This document shows positions 26,082 to 37,850 of a DNA stretch of 50,706 nucleotides, in pieces (within the stretch, counting starts at the first letter, position 1; every line of letters begins with the position of its first letter). The DNA is taken from assembly GCA_947627215.1 (NCBI GenBank), contig CANQVD010000029.1, positions 1 through 50,706 on the forward strand, read 5' to 3'. A model generated the notes under the pieces. The model did not search any database. It saw only the letters and a program-made list of their open reading frames with translations, and was not told the origin of the DNA. The stretch comes from an uncultured Eisenbergiella sp. (lineage in GTDB: Bacteria; Bacillota; Clostridia; Lachnospirales; Lachnospiraceae). Both the position numbers and the translations under genes were made by a program.

Positions 26082-26981
26082 ATGTTAAAATACAAAATGT
26101 ATTTGATCAGTATCGTTGGAATGTGTTTATTAGTTGGTTGTGGAAATAACAATATTGAACAAAATGATAGTGAGATACAAGTCAGCGGCACCTTTGCAGG
26201 GTACAGTGGTTATTGGTCTTATGAGGGAAAAACGCATGAACAGATCATAGCAGATGGAGGAATTGAATTATCCTGTACTATTACAGAAGATGATCAATTT
26301 TCGGGAACACTTTTTTCACAGCAGGAAATAACAGAACGGTTTGCATCGATTGAGGATATCAGCGGAAAAATAGAACAGGGAGAATTATATTTTGATTATT
26401 CTAACGATGAATGGGGAAACAGCGGAACTTTACATATCCGATTTCTAAGTGACAGCATATATGTAGATGTATTGAATTATAAAAAGGCAGATAATGGCAG
26501 TGATTATGGCATCAACGGTTCTTTTGAATTAATAAGGCAGAAAGAAGATCTTTCAGAAAATGACATTACTGATGATTCAATTTATAACTCATCGTGGACA
26601 GAGGAAAAAATCATAAACGCAGTCAATGAAAGAGGCCAGTATTACAAAGCCAGTGCCTATTATCCTGAAATAATTGATTATTGGGAAAATGTCAGAGAAG
26701 TGCGGGATATTTCAAATGCGCTTGAACCGCTGTTTGAAACGGATAAAAAATACTATACAAAAGAAGAATTTGAGAGTGAGCCGATGCTGGTAATTCATTT
26801 GGCCAAAAATGAAATATATGCAAGGCACGGGTATATATTCAGAAATGAAGATTTATATAATTATTTTATGGGGTGTATCTGGTATAGTCCAACTTGTGAC
26901 AGTACAGATTTTGATGATAATATATTTAATGAATATGAAAAGGCGAACCTTGAAATACTGTCTGATTTAGACACATATTAA
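26082..26981 (+). CDS. Lipoprotein with C-terminal YARHG domain
   Basis: 299 residues. A lipoprotein signal ends in LLVGC (Cys20). The middle is an uncharacterised beta-rich region (GGIELSCTITEDDQFSGTLF; LYFDYSNDEWGNSGTLHIRFLS). Residues ~255-295 form a YARHG domain: HLAKNEIYARHGYIFRNEDLYNYFMGCIWYSPT. YARHG is an extracellular module, thought to bind cell-wall components. The start codon follows the beta-lactamase stop by 3 bp, with GAGGT inside the end of that gene, so the two are co-translated. AT-rich like its partner. Confidence 0.85.
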   Translation: MLKYKMYLISIVGMCLLVGCGNNNIEQNDSEIQVSGTFAGYSGYWSYEGKTHEQIIADGGIELSCTITEDDQFSGTLFSQQEITERFASIEDISGKIEQGELYFDYSNDEWGNSGTLHIRFLSDSIYVDVLNYKKADNGSDYGINGSFELIRQKEDLSENDITDDSIYNSSWTEEKIINAVNERGQYYKASAYYPEIIDYWENVREVRDISNALEPLFETDKKYYTKEEFESEPMLVIHLAKNEIYARHGYIFRNEDLYNYFMGCIWYSPTCDSTDFDDNIFNEYEKANLEILSDLDTY

Positions 26982-27017
26982 CATTGCATTTGAGAAAGAA
27001 GTAAAAGAGAGTGTAAT

Positions 27018-27043
27018 CAGCCTGCGGCGATATTGCCGCCTGC
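27018..27043. repeat. 26-bp hairpin repeat, right copy
   Basis: Second copy of the repeat at 25049-25074, one base different, 37 bp past the YARHG gene. The ~1.97-kb unit between the copies is AT-rich relative to both flanks. Confidence 0.85.
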
Positions 27044-27146
27044 ATCATACACACATCTTGTTCAGGCCGTCGATAAATGTTATATTATTCATATGGCAGG
27101 GAGAGACCATCCCCCCAACGGCTTTGGATCTTATGGAGGGATCATT

Positions 27147-27467
27147 ATGATAACAGGCTTTGTCATATGGAGTTCGGTAAGCGTCATACTTTTAGGGATC
27201 GGCATTTCGGCATGGACATCCAAAAAGCCCGTCGGGTTCTTCACAGGAGCAAAGCCGCCTGAAGTGAAAGATACGAACAAATATAACCGCTCCGTTGCGG
27301 TGCTTTGGTTCGTTTACGCCATACTGGTAGAGCTATGCGGGATACCACTGCTGTTTCTCGAGCAGAATTCGGCCGGCTTCATTCCGGTGATCTTTGGCGT
27401 TGTGGCGGCAACGATCGCTGTATGCATCGCGTATTTGCAGATAGAAAAGAAACACCGACTGCCATAA
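27147..27467 (+). CDS. Small membrane protein, unknown function
   Basis: 106 residues from MITGFVIWSSVSVILLGIGI; GGAGGG lies 7 nt before this ATG, whereas the longer frame to 27033 crosses the repeat. Three membrane helices are visible (residues ~3-21, 48-67 and 76-95). A conserved-looking loop follows the first helix (SKKPVGFFTGAKPPEVKDTNKYNRSVA). Similar short proteins are common in Clostridia; I know of no function. GC content returns to the background level here. Confidence 0.75.
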   Translation: MITGFVIWSSVSVILLGIGISAWTSKKPVGFFTGAKPPEVKDTNKYNRSVAVLWFVYAILVELCGIPLLFLEQNSAGFIPVIFGVVAATIAVCIAYLQIEKKHRLP

Positions 27468-27517
27468 ATCCGGGAAGTTATGGAAGGGAAACCGTGAAAA
27501 AGCATGAGGATATCCGT

Positions 27518-28117
27518 ATGAAGAAAACCATTCTCTTATCGGCCGCCATTATTTGTCTATGCGGCACTCTTTTGGGGTGCGGCGATCATCCTGAAAAAGC
27601 GGATCCCGCCGGGACCCCTACAATCCAGAATCATATTCCCCATACAAATGAAGACACCCCGGCAGAGGCTGTTTCGGACACCGAAAATGAGACTCCGGCA
27701 GAAAATGCAAATAAGATCAGCGCCGAAGAAGCAGCGGATACGTTTGGCATCCCGATTGTATTGCCGGAGAATTCAAATTGGATTGAGGACGAAGAATACG
27801 ACCTCGCAGACGAAAACAATTTAAGGATCACATACCATGACCTCATCGCGGACGCGGACTGTACTTTGCTGGTATCCAAAAACGCTGATCCGGACCTGCC
27901 GCCAGCGGAGTATGATGAAGCTCTGCATGAAACCTGGGAAGGCAGCACCGTCGGCGGTCAGCACATTACGGTAAACGTACAGCACGAAAAGGATAATGAG
28001 AAAAAGACGCTGGCGGTCTGGGAATATAAGGAATACCGATTCGCGCTCATGGGAGAGGATGCTTCAAATGTCGCGATCCCCAAAGTCGCGCTATGCGTGA
28101 TCGAAAATCTGGACTGA
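27518..28117 (+). CDS. Lipoprotein, unknown function
   Basis: 199 residues from MKKTILLSAAIICLCGTLLGCGD; the lipobox LLGC places the modified Cys near residue 21. A GTG at 27494 with GAAGGG upstream could add eight residues. A Thr/Glu/Ala-rich linker precedes the folded part, which begins ISAEEAADTFGIPIVLPENSNW and continues through a beta-rich domain (LRITYHDLIADADCTLLVSKN). A surface sensor or binding role is possible but not shown. It lies 50 bp after the small membrane protein. Confidence 0.75.
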   Translation: MKKTILLSAAIICLCGTLLGCGDHPEKADPAGTPTIQNHIPHTNEDTPAEAVSDTENETPAENANKISAEEAADTFGIPIVLPENSNWIEDEEYDLADENNLRITYHDLIADADCTLLVSKNADPDLPPAEYDEALHETWEGSTVGGQHITVNVQHEKDNEKKTLAVWEYKEYRFALMGEDASNVAIPKVALCVIENLD

Positions 28118-28212
28118 TCCCCGTCGGTGAGGGAACGCGCATGGCAAAGCGGATGATCGCTGAAAAATAGAGGGCGACAGGAAGCACACTCTTTGCGATC
28201 CCATTACACTGT

Positions 28213-29133
28213 TTATAAAATTTGTGCCGGTCCGTCGGATTGCTGTTCCTTCGCCAGCACGATTTCAAGTGCCGGGCAGATGATCCGGTCAAACCGCGCG
28301 CTCACATAGCGCCTGTAAAATTCCTTCTGCAGATCAGAAATGCCGGGAACTGCGTCAATAAACTCGGTGATCTGCGCCAAATCGATCCGCGGAGCGATGC
28401 GCTTCAATGCCGCATTGGCATCACTGTTTTCTGCACGGATCAGGAAATCATGATAATTTATCTTGCGTCCGTCCAGCTTGATGGCAGAGGTCGGGAACTG
28501 GTACACCCGGGTATGAAGCTCGGCCTCATTGGTCAGAACTCTCTCCATAACCTTGTCATCGGCCTGCGGCAGCAGGCAGCTCCCGCCGTCAAATACAGGC
28601 GCGATTTCGGCTTCGCTTTTCGCATCGTCATAGAGCAGGCCCCAATTCCCGTTGTGCCTGTCAAAATTGCCAAGCAGCGCATCTACTATGAACATATTCC
28701 AGAAATGCTCCCGCAGGGCTGTTGGCGAGACATAGTGCTGTCTGTCGATGGTGTCCAGTACATCCGCCAGATCAGTACCGCTGCCGCTGCTGTCGGAATC
28801 GATAACGGTATTCTTAATGGAGCAGAAATCGAACAACCGCTTACCGTCTGTCGTAAAGTCCTTGCAGGCACATACGATCTTTGTCTTTCCCTTGACCGTG
28901 TACGTACCGAGCAGGGTCTCCTGAGCCGGGATGCCCAGCATATTGAAGATGCTGCTGGCAATGTGCTCACTGATGCAACTGTTGGTGTAGGAAAGCTCCG
29001 TGGGCCTGCCCGCCGCAGAGGGCGGAAACTTGAGCATATAGACCTCACCGTTATAGGTGACGGCAATCTTGCTGCCGTTGGCGCCGTTATACGCCCTGCC
29101 GGGGATCACCGGGCAATTTGTAAAATCGATCAT
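28213..29133 (-). CDS. HipA-like Ser/Thr kinase (possible toxin)
   Basis: 306 residues, shorter than classical HipA (~440) and closer to CtkA-type single-domain kinases. Kinase hallmarks are a Gly-rich loop NGANGSKIAV with catalytic Lys in VYMLKFP, the catalytic DxxxxN in LLGNFDRHNGNWG, and the metal-binding Asp in PVFDGGSCL. The start ATG overlaps the stop of the upstream XRE gene (ATGA), indicating translational coupling. HipA proteins phosphorylate translation factors or aminoacyl-tRNA synthetases and cause growth arrest. Whether this one is a toxin is inferred from the pairing. Confidence 0.85.
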   Translation of the reverse strand: MIDFTNCPVIPGRAYNGANGSKIAVTYNGEVYMLKFPPSAAGRPTELSYTNSCISEHIASSIFNMLGIPAQETLLGTYTVKGKTKIVCACKDFTTDGKRLFDFCSIKNTVIDSDSSGSGTDLADVLDTIDRQHYVSPTALREHFWNMFIVDALLGNFDRHNGNWGLLYDDAKSEAEIAPVFDGGSCLLPQADDKVMERVLTNEAELHTRVYQFPTSAIKLDGRKINYHDFLIRAENSDANAALKRIAPRIDLAQITEFIDAVPGISDLQKEFYRRYVSARFDRIICPALEIVLAKEQQSDGPAQIL

Positions 29134-29552
29134 ACTCTCACTCCGTACAGATATTTCTTACGCAGATAATCTGCGTGTTCCGGCGTGATGCTTCCTTCAC
29201 TGATTTCGGCCATGTTGATGCTGCCGTAAAGCTCGCCCCACAGGCAATCCATAAGACCGCTTTGCATTTTCAGCCCATTCTTGTAGGCATCCAGATCGTG
29301 CTGCAGATAATCCGGCAAGCCATATTCATAGGCATGCTCCCGTTCCGCCTGCCGGATACCATCCTCAGTAAGCACTTCCATAGAAACACCCAGCGTCCTG
29401 GACAGTTTATATACCGTCTCGGCAGAACACTTTTCCAATCTCGTCTTGCCGCTGCAAATGTCATTTAATGTGGCATGCGGTATCCCGGCCTGTACCGCAA
29501 GGCGATATTTTGTCATATTGCGGTCAGCGAGCAGTTCCTCTATGATCATCAT
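29130..29552 (-). CDS. XRE-family regulator paired with the HipA-like kinase
   Basis: 140 residues, taken from the ATG 6 nt after GGGGAGG; a GTG at 29558 is an alternative. The first ~60 residues are a Cro/C1-type helix-turn-helix (LLADRNMTKYRLAVQAGIPHATLNDICSGKTRLEKCSAETVYKLSRTLGVSMEVL). The C-terminal half (DYLQHDLDAYKNGLKMQSGLMDCLWGELYGSINMAEISE) is found in small clostridial partners of HipA-like kinases. It likely represses the pair through the dyad that overlaps its promoter (29568-29598). Confidence 0.85.
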   Translation of the reverse strand: MMIIEELLADRNMTKYRLAVQAGIPHATLNDICSGKTRLEKCSAETVYKLSRTLGVSMEVLTEDGIRQAEREHAYEYGLPDYLQHDLDAYKNGLKMQSGLMDCLWGELYGSINMAEISEGSITPEHADYLRKKYLYGVRV

Positions 29553-29567
29553 GATCACCCTCCCCTA

Positions 29568-29598
29568 TCATTATATCGGTGTGTCGAAATAATGACAA
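29568..29598 (-). promoter_or_regulatory. Promoter and operator of the xre-hipA pair
   Basis: Minus strand TTGTCA (29598-29593), 17-bp spacer, perfect TATAAT (29575-29570). The inverted repeat TCATTAT / ATAATGA (29568-29574, 29589-29595) lies across both hexamers, so bound repressor would block RNA polymerase. Confidence 0.75.
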
Positions 29599-29630
29599 GT
29601 GATTTTTGCTTTCCTTTTGACCGCTCGCCG

Positions 29631-30168
29631 TCAGTCCGGGAACAGCATCAGCTTCGTGATCATATCGTACTCATCCGTCCATGCCAGACAGCGGGTGCCT
29701 TTCCGAATGTCGTCCAGCGTCACGATGTTCCGTGTCAGATACGGCTGTACCTCCACGCCGTCGGCCAGCAGATAATCCTGCTCCCCGTAAGCATCCAGAA
29801 GCTTCCCATTGTCCGTATCCAAAACCGCATCCGCGGCGATCACAAACACAGGCGCCTTAAAATCCTCCGGAATATGCACGATCACAGCATATGCCGTCAC
29901 CTGCGGCGGCAACGACAGCGTCATGGCCGGTTCCAGATAAGCCTCAAAGCTCTCGCCCTCCTGCAGATCGGAAAGCTCTGTCGGAAGGCCGTTCACCGCG
30001 TCTACGACCACCGAATGCTCCGGAACCGCATGAATGATCATTTCCTCGGGATCGGGGAACCTGTTCACCGTGAGAGAATCGCCTTCTGCCCGCAGCCGCT
30101 CTCAGGCAGCATGACTCCGGTCAAAACCGCGGCAAGCGCCCGTATATGATTCCTTTTCCCATATCCAT
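29631..30168 (-). pseudogene. Frameshifted lipoprotein gene
   Basis: The intact part (29631-30068) encodes a ~145-residue beta-rich domain (SVVVDAVNGLPTELSDLQEG, PAMTLSLPPQVTAYAVIV, PYLTRNIVTLDDIRKGTRCLAW) that I have seen attached to signal peptides in clostridial secreted proteins. Upstream, another frame holds a clear lipoprotein-signal-like stretch (RALAAVLTGVMLPESGCGQK). A third frame holds the ATG at 30168. Joining them needs one base change in the A run near 30150 and another near 30068. Two frameshifts in 100 bp point to a decayed gene. A short internal GTG start for the 3' part remains possible. Confidence 0.6.
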
Positions 30169-30214
30169 TTTCTTTTCCGGCAGCACCGCACAGACCGCAG
30201 ACATGCCTGATCCG

Positions 30215-30270
30215 ACCGTACCCAGCGCAGCAACTCGATCCGACCGTGCTCAGCGCAGCGTCTCGATCCG
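30215..30270. repeat. 28-bp tandem duplication at the 3' end of atpC
   Basis: Units 30243-30270 and 30215-30242 agree at about 23-24 of 28 positions, and a partial third unit precedes them. The first unit includes the last codons and stop of atpC; the second lies beyond the stop. Confidence 0.85.
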
Positions 30271-30651
30271 GGCGATGGCCCTTTGCAGCGCCGTCTCCGC
30301 CCGGGCGATGTCGGTGCTGGGCGAATGCTCCCGCAGCCGCTTTTCCGCCCGCTCCCTGGCGGCCTGCGCACGGGCGATATCGATCTCTCCGGGCCACTCC
30401 GCCGCCTCCGCCAGGACCGTGATGCTCTCCGGCAGGATCTCGGCAAAGCCCGTGTGCAGCGCGGCCTCCTTCCGTCCCTCCGCCTGGGTCAGCGTGAGCA
30501 CTCCCGGCTTCAGAATGACCGTCATCGGGATATGACCGGCATAGACGCCCATTTCCCCCTCCGACGTATTGAATTCCGCCATCGATGCCTCCCCCTCGTA
30601 GAAAACGCGCTCCGGCGTGATGATTCTGATCGTAAAAACCCTGTCCGCCAT
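30250..30651 (-). CDS. atpC: ATP synthase F1 subunit epsilon
   Basis: 133 residues. The N-terminal beta-sandwich (FTIRIITPERVFYEGEASMAEFNTSEGEMGVYAGHIPMTVIL) is followed by the two-helix C-terminal domain (IDIARAQAARERAEKRLREH...RAETALQRAIARIETL) that can regulate ATP hydrolysis. It is the last gene of the operon, 12 bp after atpD. Its final codons lie in a 28-bp tandem duplication that runs beyond the stop. Confidence 0.95.
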   Translation of the reverse strand: MADRVFTIRIITPERVFYEGEASMAEFNTSEGEMGVYAGHIPMTVILKPGVLTLTQAEGRKEAALHTGFAEILPESITVLAEAAEWPGEIDIARAQAARERAEKRLREHSPSTDIARAETALQRAIARIETLR

Positions 30652-30663
30652 TCCCCTCCGCTC

Positions 30664-33058
<2,395 letters not shown>

Positions 33059-33076
33059 GCCGGATCACCTTCCCTT

Positions 33077-34615
<1,539 letters not shown>

Positions 34616-35161
34616 TCACACCTGCGCCTCCATCAGCCTGTTTTTCATATCGCCCAGCCTGCTCTGGATGCTGGAATCCACCACCCGGTCGCCGATCCGT
34701 ATTTTCAGGCCGCCGATCAGGGCCGGATCCACCGCATAGTGCATCTGCATGGACGTATAGGACGTGGTCGAAAGCAGTTTTTTCTCGATCCGGTCCTTCT
34801 GCTCCGCGGAAAGCGCCACGGCGCTTTGAACATGGGCCACGCCGATGCGCTCATATTCCAGCCGCCTTTCGGTGAAGTCCCCGTAAATCCGGTTCAGCTC
34901 GCCGAACCTCCCTTTTTCCAGCAGCAGATGCAGAAAGCCCGTCAGCTCTCCGCAGAGCTTCCCGCCGAAAACCGAATCGAAGGCGTCCCGCTTTTCTTCG
35001 TCGTCCAGCCGGGGATTCATCAGAAGCGCCCGGTACTGCGGATACGCCGAAAAAACGTCCAGCATGCTCCCCAGTTCTTCGTCGATCGTCCCGATCAGAC
35101 CCCGCTCCTTCGCGATATCGAACAGAGCCTCCCCATAGATCTGCGAAACTAGCTTAGCCAT
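34616..35161 (-). CDS. atpH: ATP synthase F1 subunit delta
   Basis: 181 residues. The N-terminal helical bundle (YGEALFDIAKERGLIGTIDEELGSMLDVFS) and the C-terminal OSCP signature (VDPALIGGLKIRIGDRVVDSSIQSRLGDMKNRL) are present. It links alpha to the b stalk. The start overlaps the 3' end of atpF by 13 bp, indicating coupled translation. Confidence 0.95.
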   Translation of the reverse strand: MAKLVSQIYGEALFDIAKERGLIGTIDEELGSMLDVFSAYPQYRALLMNPRLDDEEKRDAFDSVFGGKLCGELTGFLHLLLEKGRFGELNRIYGDFTERRLEYERIGVAHVQSAVALSAEQKDRIEKKLLSTTSYTSMQMHYAVDPALIGGLKIRIGDRVVDSSIQSRLGDMKNRLMEAQV

Positions 35162-35703
35162 GTGCCCTCTCCTATTTCCGCCAGCGTTTCCTCGAGAAGG
35201 GCGTCCTGCTTTTCCGCATTCATGGATGCGCCCGCGATCTTCGCCGCCATCGCAGCGGCAATGACGATCATCTCCCTCTTCACCTCGTCGGCGACTTTTT
35301 TCTTCTCCAGCTCGGCCTCCACATTGGCCTTGGCGATGATCCGCGCGGCCTCCTCTTTGGCGGCCTCAACGATATGGGCCTCGTTGGCGAGACCCTTCTT
35401 TCGCGCAGCGCTCAAAATCTCGTCCGCTTCCTTTTCGATATCCGCCAGCTTCGCTTCGTACTCTTCCTTTAATTTCGCGGCCTCTTCCTCTTTCGTCTTC
35501 GCGTTTTCCAGCTCTCCCGCTATTTTCTCCTGCCGTTTCTGCAGAAACCTCCGGGCAGGATCGAACAGGAAATAGGAGAGCGCCAGAAACAGCACGAACA
35601 CCGCGATGATGGTCAGCAGGCTGTCCGCCAGAAGCTGGTAATCCAGATCGAACAGCCTGGGCTCCATCCCGGCCGTCAGAAGCGCCGTTCCAAAAATATG
35701 CAA
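35149..35703 (-). CDS. atpF: ATP synthase Fo subunit b
   Basis: 184 residues. It starts with TTG, supported by GGAGG 8 nt upstream; the internal ATG (MEPRLFDLDYQ) has no site. One membrane helix (LADSLLTIIAVFVLFLALSYFLF) is followed by FDPARRFLQKRQEKIAGELENAKTKEEEAAKLKEEYEAKL, the long charged helix that forms the peripheral stalk. Normal length. Confidence 0.93.
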   Translation of the reverse strand: MHIFGTALLTAGMEPRLFDLDYQLLADSLLTIIAVFVLFLALSYFLFDPARRFLQKRQEKIAGELENAKTKEEEAAKLKEEYEAKLADIEKEADEILSAARKKGLANEAHIVEAAKEEAARIIAKANVEAELEKKKVADEVKREMIVIAAAMAAKIAGASMNAEKQDALLEETLAEIGEGTWLS

Positions 35704-35739
35704 AATTCCTGCCTCCTTCCTGAATGTATGAGGCTCCTC

Positions 35740-36009
<270 letters not shown>

Positions 36010-36129
36010 TTACCGCCCCCGGCGGCATTTTTATGAAAGTGCAAAACCCGCATCTGCGGATTTTATCCGGTTATGCCGGCGAAAAGACTCCCTTTCCGCC
36101 GCAAGGTACAAAACAAGTCCACCAGCCCG

Positions 36130-36846
36130 TCAGGACTCCCCGATGGCGTCCGTCACATAGGTCATGGTCAGCATACAGAACACATAGGTCTGTATCGCCC
36201 CTGAAAAGATGTCAAAATAGACATGCAGAATGGCGGGCCAGCCGATGGCGATGAAGGAAAGCAGCCCGTAGACCAGCGCCATGATGACCACGCCCGAAAG
36301 CACGTTGGCGAACAGACGCAGCGAAAGCGAGATCGGCACCGCGATATAGCTGATGATGTTGATCGGGGCCCAGAACGGCCACGGATCGCACAGCTCCCGC
36401 ACCACGCCTTTGAGCTTCTTGTGCTTAAACTTGTTGAAATGGATCAGCGTGAACGTCATCAGGCCCAGCGGCAGCGTCACGCCGTAGTCCGCCGTGGGCG
36501 GCCGAAGCCCCATCAGGCCGGACAGATTGCAGATCAGAATGAAGATAAAAACGGAACAGATATAATTGGCGAACTTCGCGGCATTCTTTCCCATCGCCGC
36601 CTTCACCATCTTATCCATCATCTCCACGATCAGCTCCACCACATTCTGAAACGCCCCCGGCACCTCCGCCGCCTTTTTCATCGCCCGGTTCGCCGCAATC
36701 GCGAACGCGATGATCAGCGCCATCACGATGAGCAGACAGATATGGGTCGTGGTGATCCAGACCGTATGCCCGAAAAACTGATAAGAGAACACGCCGTGAA
36801 TCATGAAATCAATGTTTTCCGATCCCAGAATCGCCCGATTCGGCAT
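36130..36846 (-). CDS. atpB: ATP synthase Fo subunit a
   Basis: 238 residues with five to six membrane helices. The conserved Arg of the ion channel lies in AVPISLSLRLFANVLSGVVIMAL, and the other family signature is FIFILICNLSGLMGLRPPTADYGVTLPLG. GGAGGTGAGAG lies just before the ATG. It follows atpI by 4 bp and precedes atpE by 135 bp. A gap of that length before the highly expressed c subunit is common. Confidence 0.95.
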   Translation of the reverse strand: MPNRAILGSENIDFMIHGVFSYQFFGHTVWITTTHICLLIVMALIIAFAIAANRAMKKAAEVPGAFQNVVELIVEMMDKMVKAAMGKNAAKFANYICSVFIFILICNLSGLMGLRPPTADYGVTLPLGLMTFTLIHFNKFKHKKLKGVVRELCDPWPFWAPINIISYIAVPISLSLRLFANVLSGVVIMALVYGLLSFIAIGWPAILHVYFDIFSGAIQTYVFCMLTMTYVTDAIGES

Positions 36847-36850
36847 TCTC

Positions 36851-37264
36851 TCACCTCCTTCTCTTTTCCAGATATTTGTGGACGGAGGGCTGCAGATAGG
36901 CCGAAGCCTTCATCCCCATGAGTCCCAGAAACGCGGCGAGCGGATTCGCGCAGTCCGTCACCGTCAGGAACACGAACACGAGCACGATCACGCTGTAGCG
37001 CGCCAGACTCCTGACCGTCATGTATCTCTGCGCTCCGTCTCCCAGCTCCAGCGCCGCGTCCAGCGTCTTCCACATGTGCCAGACACAGGCGCAGGCCAGC
37101 AGGCAGCCGGCCAGCAGGCCCAACAGACAGCCGGGCACATCCTTCACAAACCAGGGCACGGTCAGCGCCGCCGCCAGCCCCCACAGGCCCACGCCCAGCC
37201 ACATTTCCTTCACCGTGCCGTTGATCCCCTTTAAAAAAGGAATCCGCTTCCAATACGGGATCAT
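36851..37264 (-). CDS. atpI: ATP synthase subunit I
   Basis: 137 residues from MIPYWKRIPFLKGINGTVKEM. The ATG overlaps the stop of the upstream gene (ATGA), with GGGAGGA upstream; the longer frame to 37420 is a shadow. Four membrane helices (WLGVGLWGLAAALTVPWF; CLLGLLAGCLLACACVW; ARYSVIVLVFVFLTVTDCANPLAAFLGLMGM) fit the ATP synthase I family, a helper of c-ring assembly. Position directly before atpB supports this. Confidence 0.82.
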   Translation of the reverse strand: MIPYWKRIPFLKGINGTVKEMWLGVGLWGLAAALTVPWFVKDVPGCLLGLLAGCLLACACVWHMWKTLDAALELGDGAQRYMTVRSLARYSVIVLVFVFLTVTDCANPLAAFLGLMGMKASAYLQPSVHKYLEKRRR

Positions 37265-37527
37265 TTTTTCCTCCCGTTCTCCCCGTCTCCCTCCCGGGCG
37301 CCGTCCCGGTTCCGAAACACCTGACGGGCCAGACGGTACACATTGCCAAAGCCCGCCAGCGCCCCCGCAAAAAACAGCGCCACCGCCAGAAAAGAAGTCC
37401 CCAGCAGTCCGTCCAGCCACCAGCCCAGCGCGAACATCAGCGCCATAGGGACCAGCATCGTGATGCCGAACTGGGAAAGAAGCGCCAGGCCCTGAAATAC
37501 GCTCCGATCATAACGGCGATGTGACAT
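37261..37527 (-). CDS. AtpZ/AtpI-family protein, first gene of the ATP synthase operon
   Basis: 88 residues from MSHRRYDRSVFQGLALLSQFGITML; GAGGAAAT precedes the ATG. Two membrane helices with the family pattern LALLSQFGITMLVPMALMFALGWWLDGLLG and AVALFFAGALAGFGNVYRL, then a basic tail. AtpZ-type proteins work with AtpI at the Fo sector and may carry divalent cations. It is translationally coupled to atpI by a 4-bp overlap and lies ~75 nt downstream of the operon promoter. Confidence 0.85.
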   Translation of the reverse strand: MSHRRYDRSVFQGLALLSQFGITMLVPMALMFALGWWLDGLLGTSFLAVALFFAGALAGFGNVYRLARQVFRNRDGAREGDGENGRKK

Positions 37528-37611
37528 ATTTCCTCGCTTCCCGGCGTTCCGAACGGCCGCGCGCACGGTATGCGCGCGCTCCGCCCCCCGCCGACAGACA
37601 CATTATGTAAA

Positions 37612-37640
37612 ATTATATCCATTTTTCCATGTCCTGTCCA
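37612..37640 (-). promoter_or_regulatory. Sigma-A promoter of the ATP synthase operon
   Basis: Minus strand TGGACA (37640-37635), 17-bp spacer, TATAAT (37617-37612). The leader contains an 8-bp CGCGCGCA/TGCGCGCG hairpin before the first gene. Confidence 0.75.
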
Positions 37641-37724
37641 TTTCTTTTCACAGGATTTTTCAATTTTTCACTATTTTTTTATTTTTCTGCAAGCGAATAG
37701 AAAAATCTATCATCAATGCTGCTG

Positions 37725-37753
37725 TTGACATTCCACCGGATTTTACATATAAT
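37725..37753 (+). promoter_or_regulatory. Perfect consensus sigma-A promoter for a small RNA
   Basis: TTGACA (37725-37730), 17-bp spacer, TATAAT (37748-37753). Nothing but a ~90-nt terminated RNA lies downstream on this strand. Confidence 0.9.
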
Positions 37754-37759
37754 GAAAGC

Positions 37760-37850
37760 AGAAAGAAGCACTGCGACAGGCAGTTGGCTTCGTTCGGGAA
37801 ACTAAACTATCTTAGCAACCGTCACTTGCCCTGACGGTTGCTGCTTTTTA
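37760..37850 (+). ncRNA. Small RNA, probable antitoxin of a type I toxin-antitoxin locus
   Basis: The ~90-nt transcript is defined by a consensus promoter at 37725-37753 and a strong intrinsic terminator (11-bp stem 37814-37824/37832-37842, then GCTTTTT). It has no ORF with a start site. The 5' part folds as AAGCACTG...CAGT-TG-GCTT (37766-37790). The 3' end is antisense to the last codons and stop of the 24-codon ORF at 37822-37896, read from the opposite strand. It does not show the signatures of SRP RNA, 6S RNA, tmRNA or a riboswitch class I know. Position and opposed promoters suggest an antisense regulator. Confidence 0.7.
37814..37849. terminator. Bidirectional terminator of the small RNA and the micro-ORF mRNA
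   Basis: AGCAACCGTCA pairs perfectly with TGACGGTTGCT around a 7-nt loop. A T run follows on the plus strand; the minus-strand T content is weaker (AAGATAGTTTAGTTT), so the mRNA may read further into antisense of the small RNA. Confidence 0.85.

Noticed and set aside
21748-30168. Interpretation of the accessory stretch as a prophage or integrative element
   Set aside because: No integrase, relaxase, terminase, capsid or transposase gene and no clear attachment sites were found; only the 26-bp repeat pair hints at recombination.
37760-37850. Assignment of the small RNA to SRP RNA, 6S RNA, tmRNA or a known riboswitch
   Set aside because: None of the characteristic conserved sequences of those classes is present and no gene follows on the same strand.
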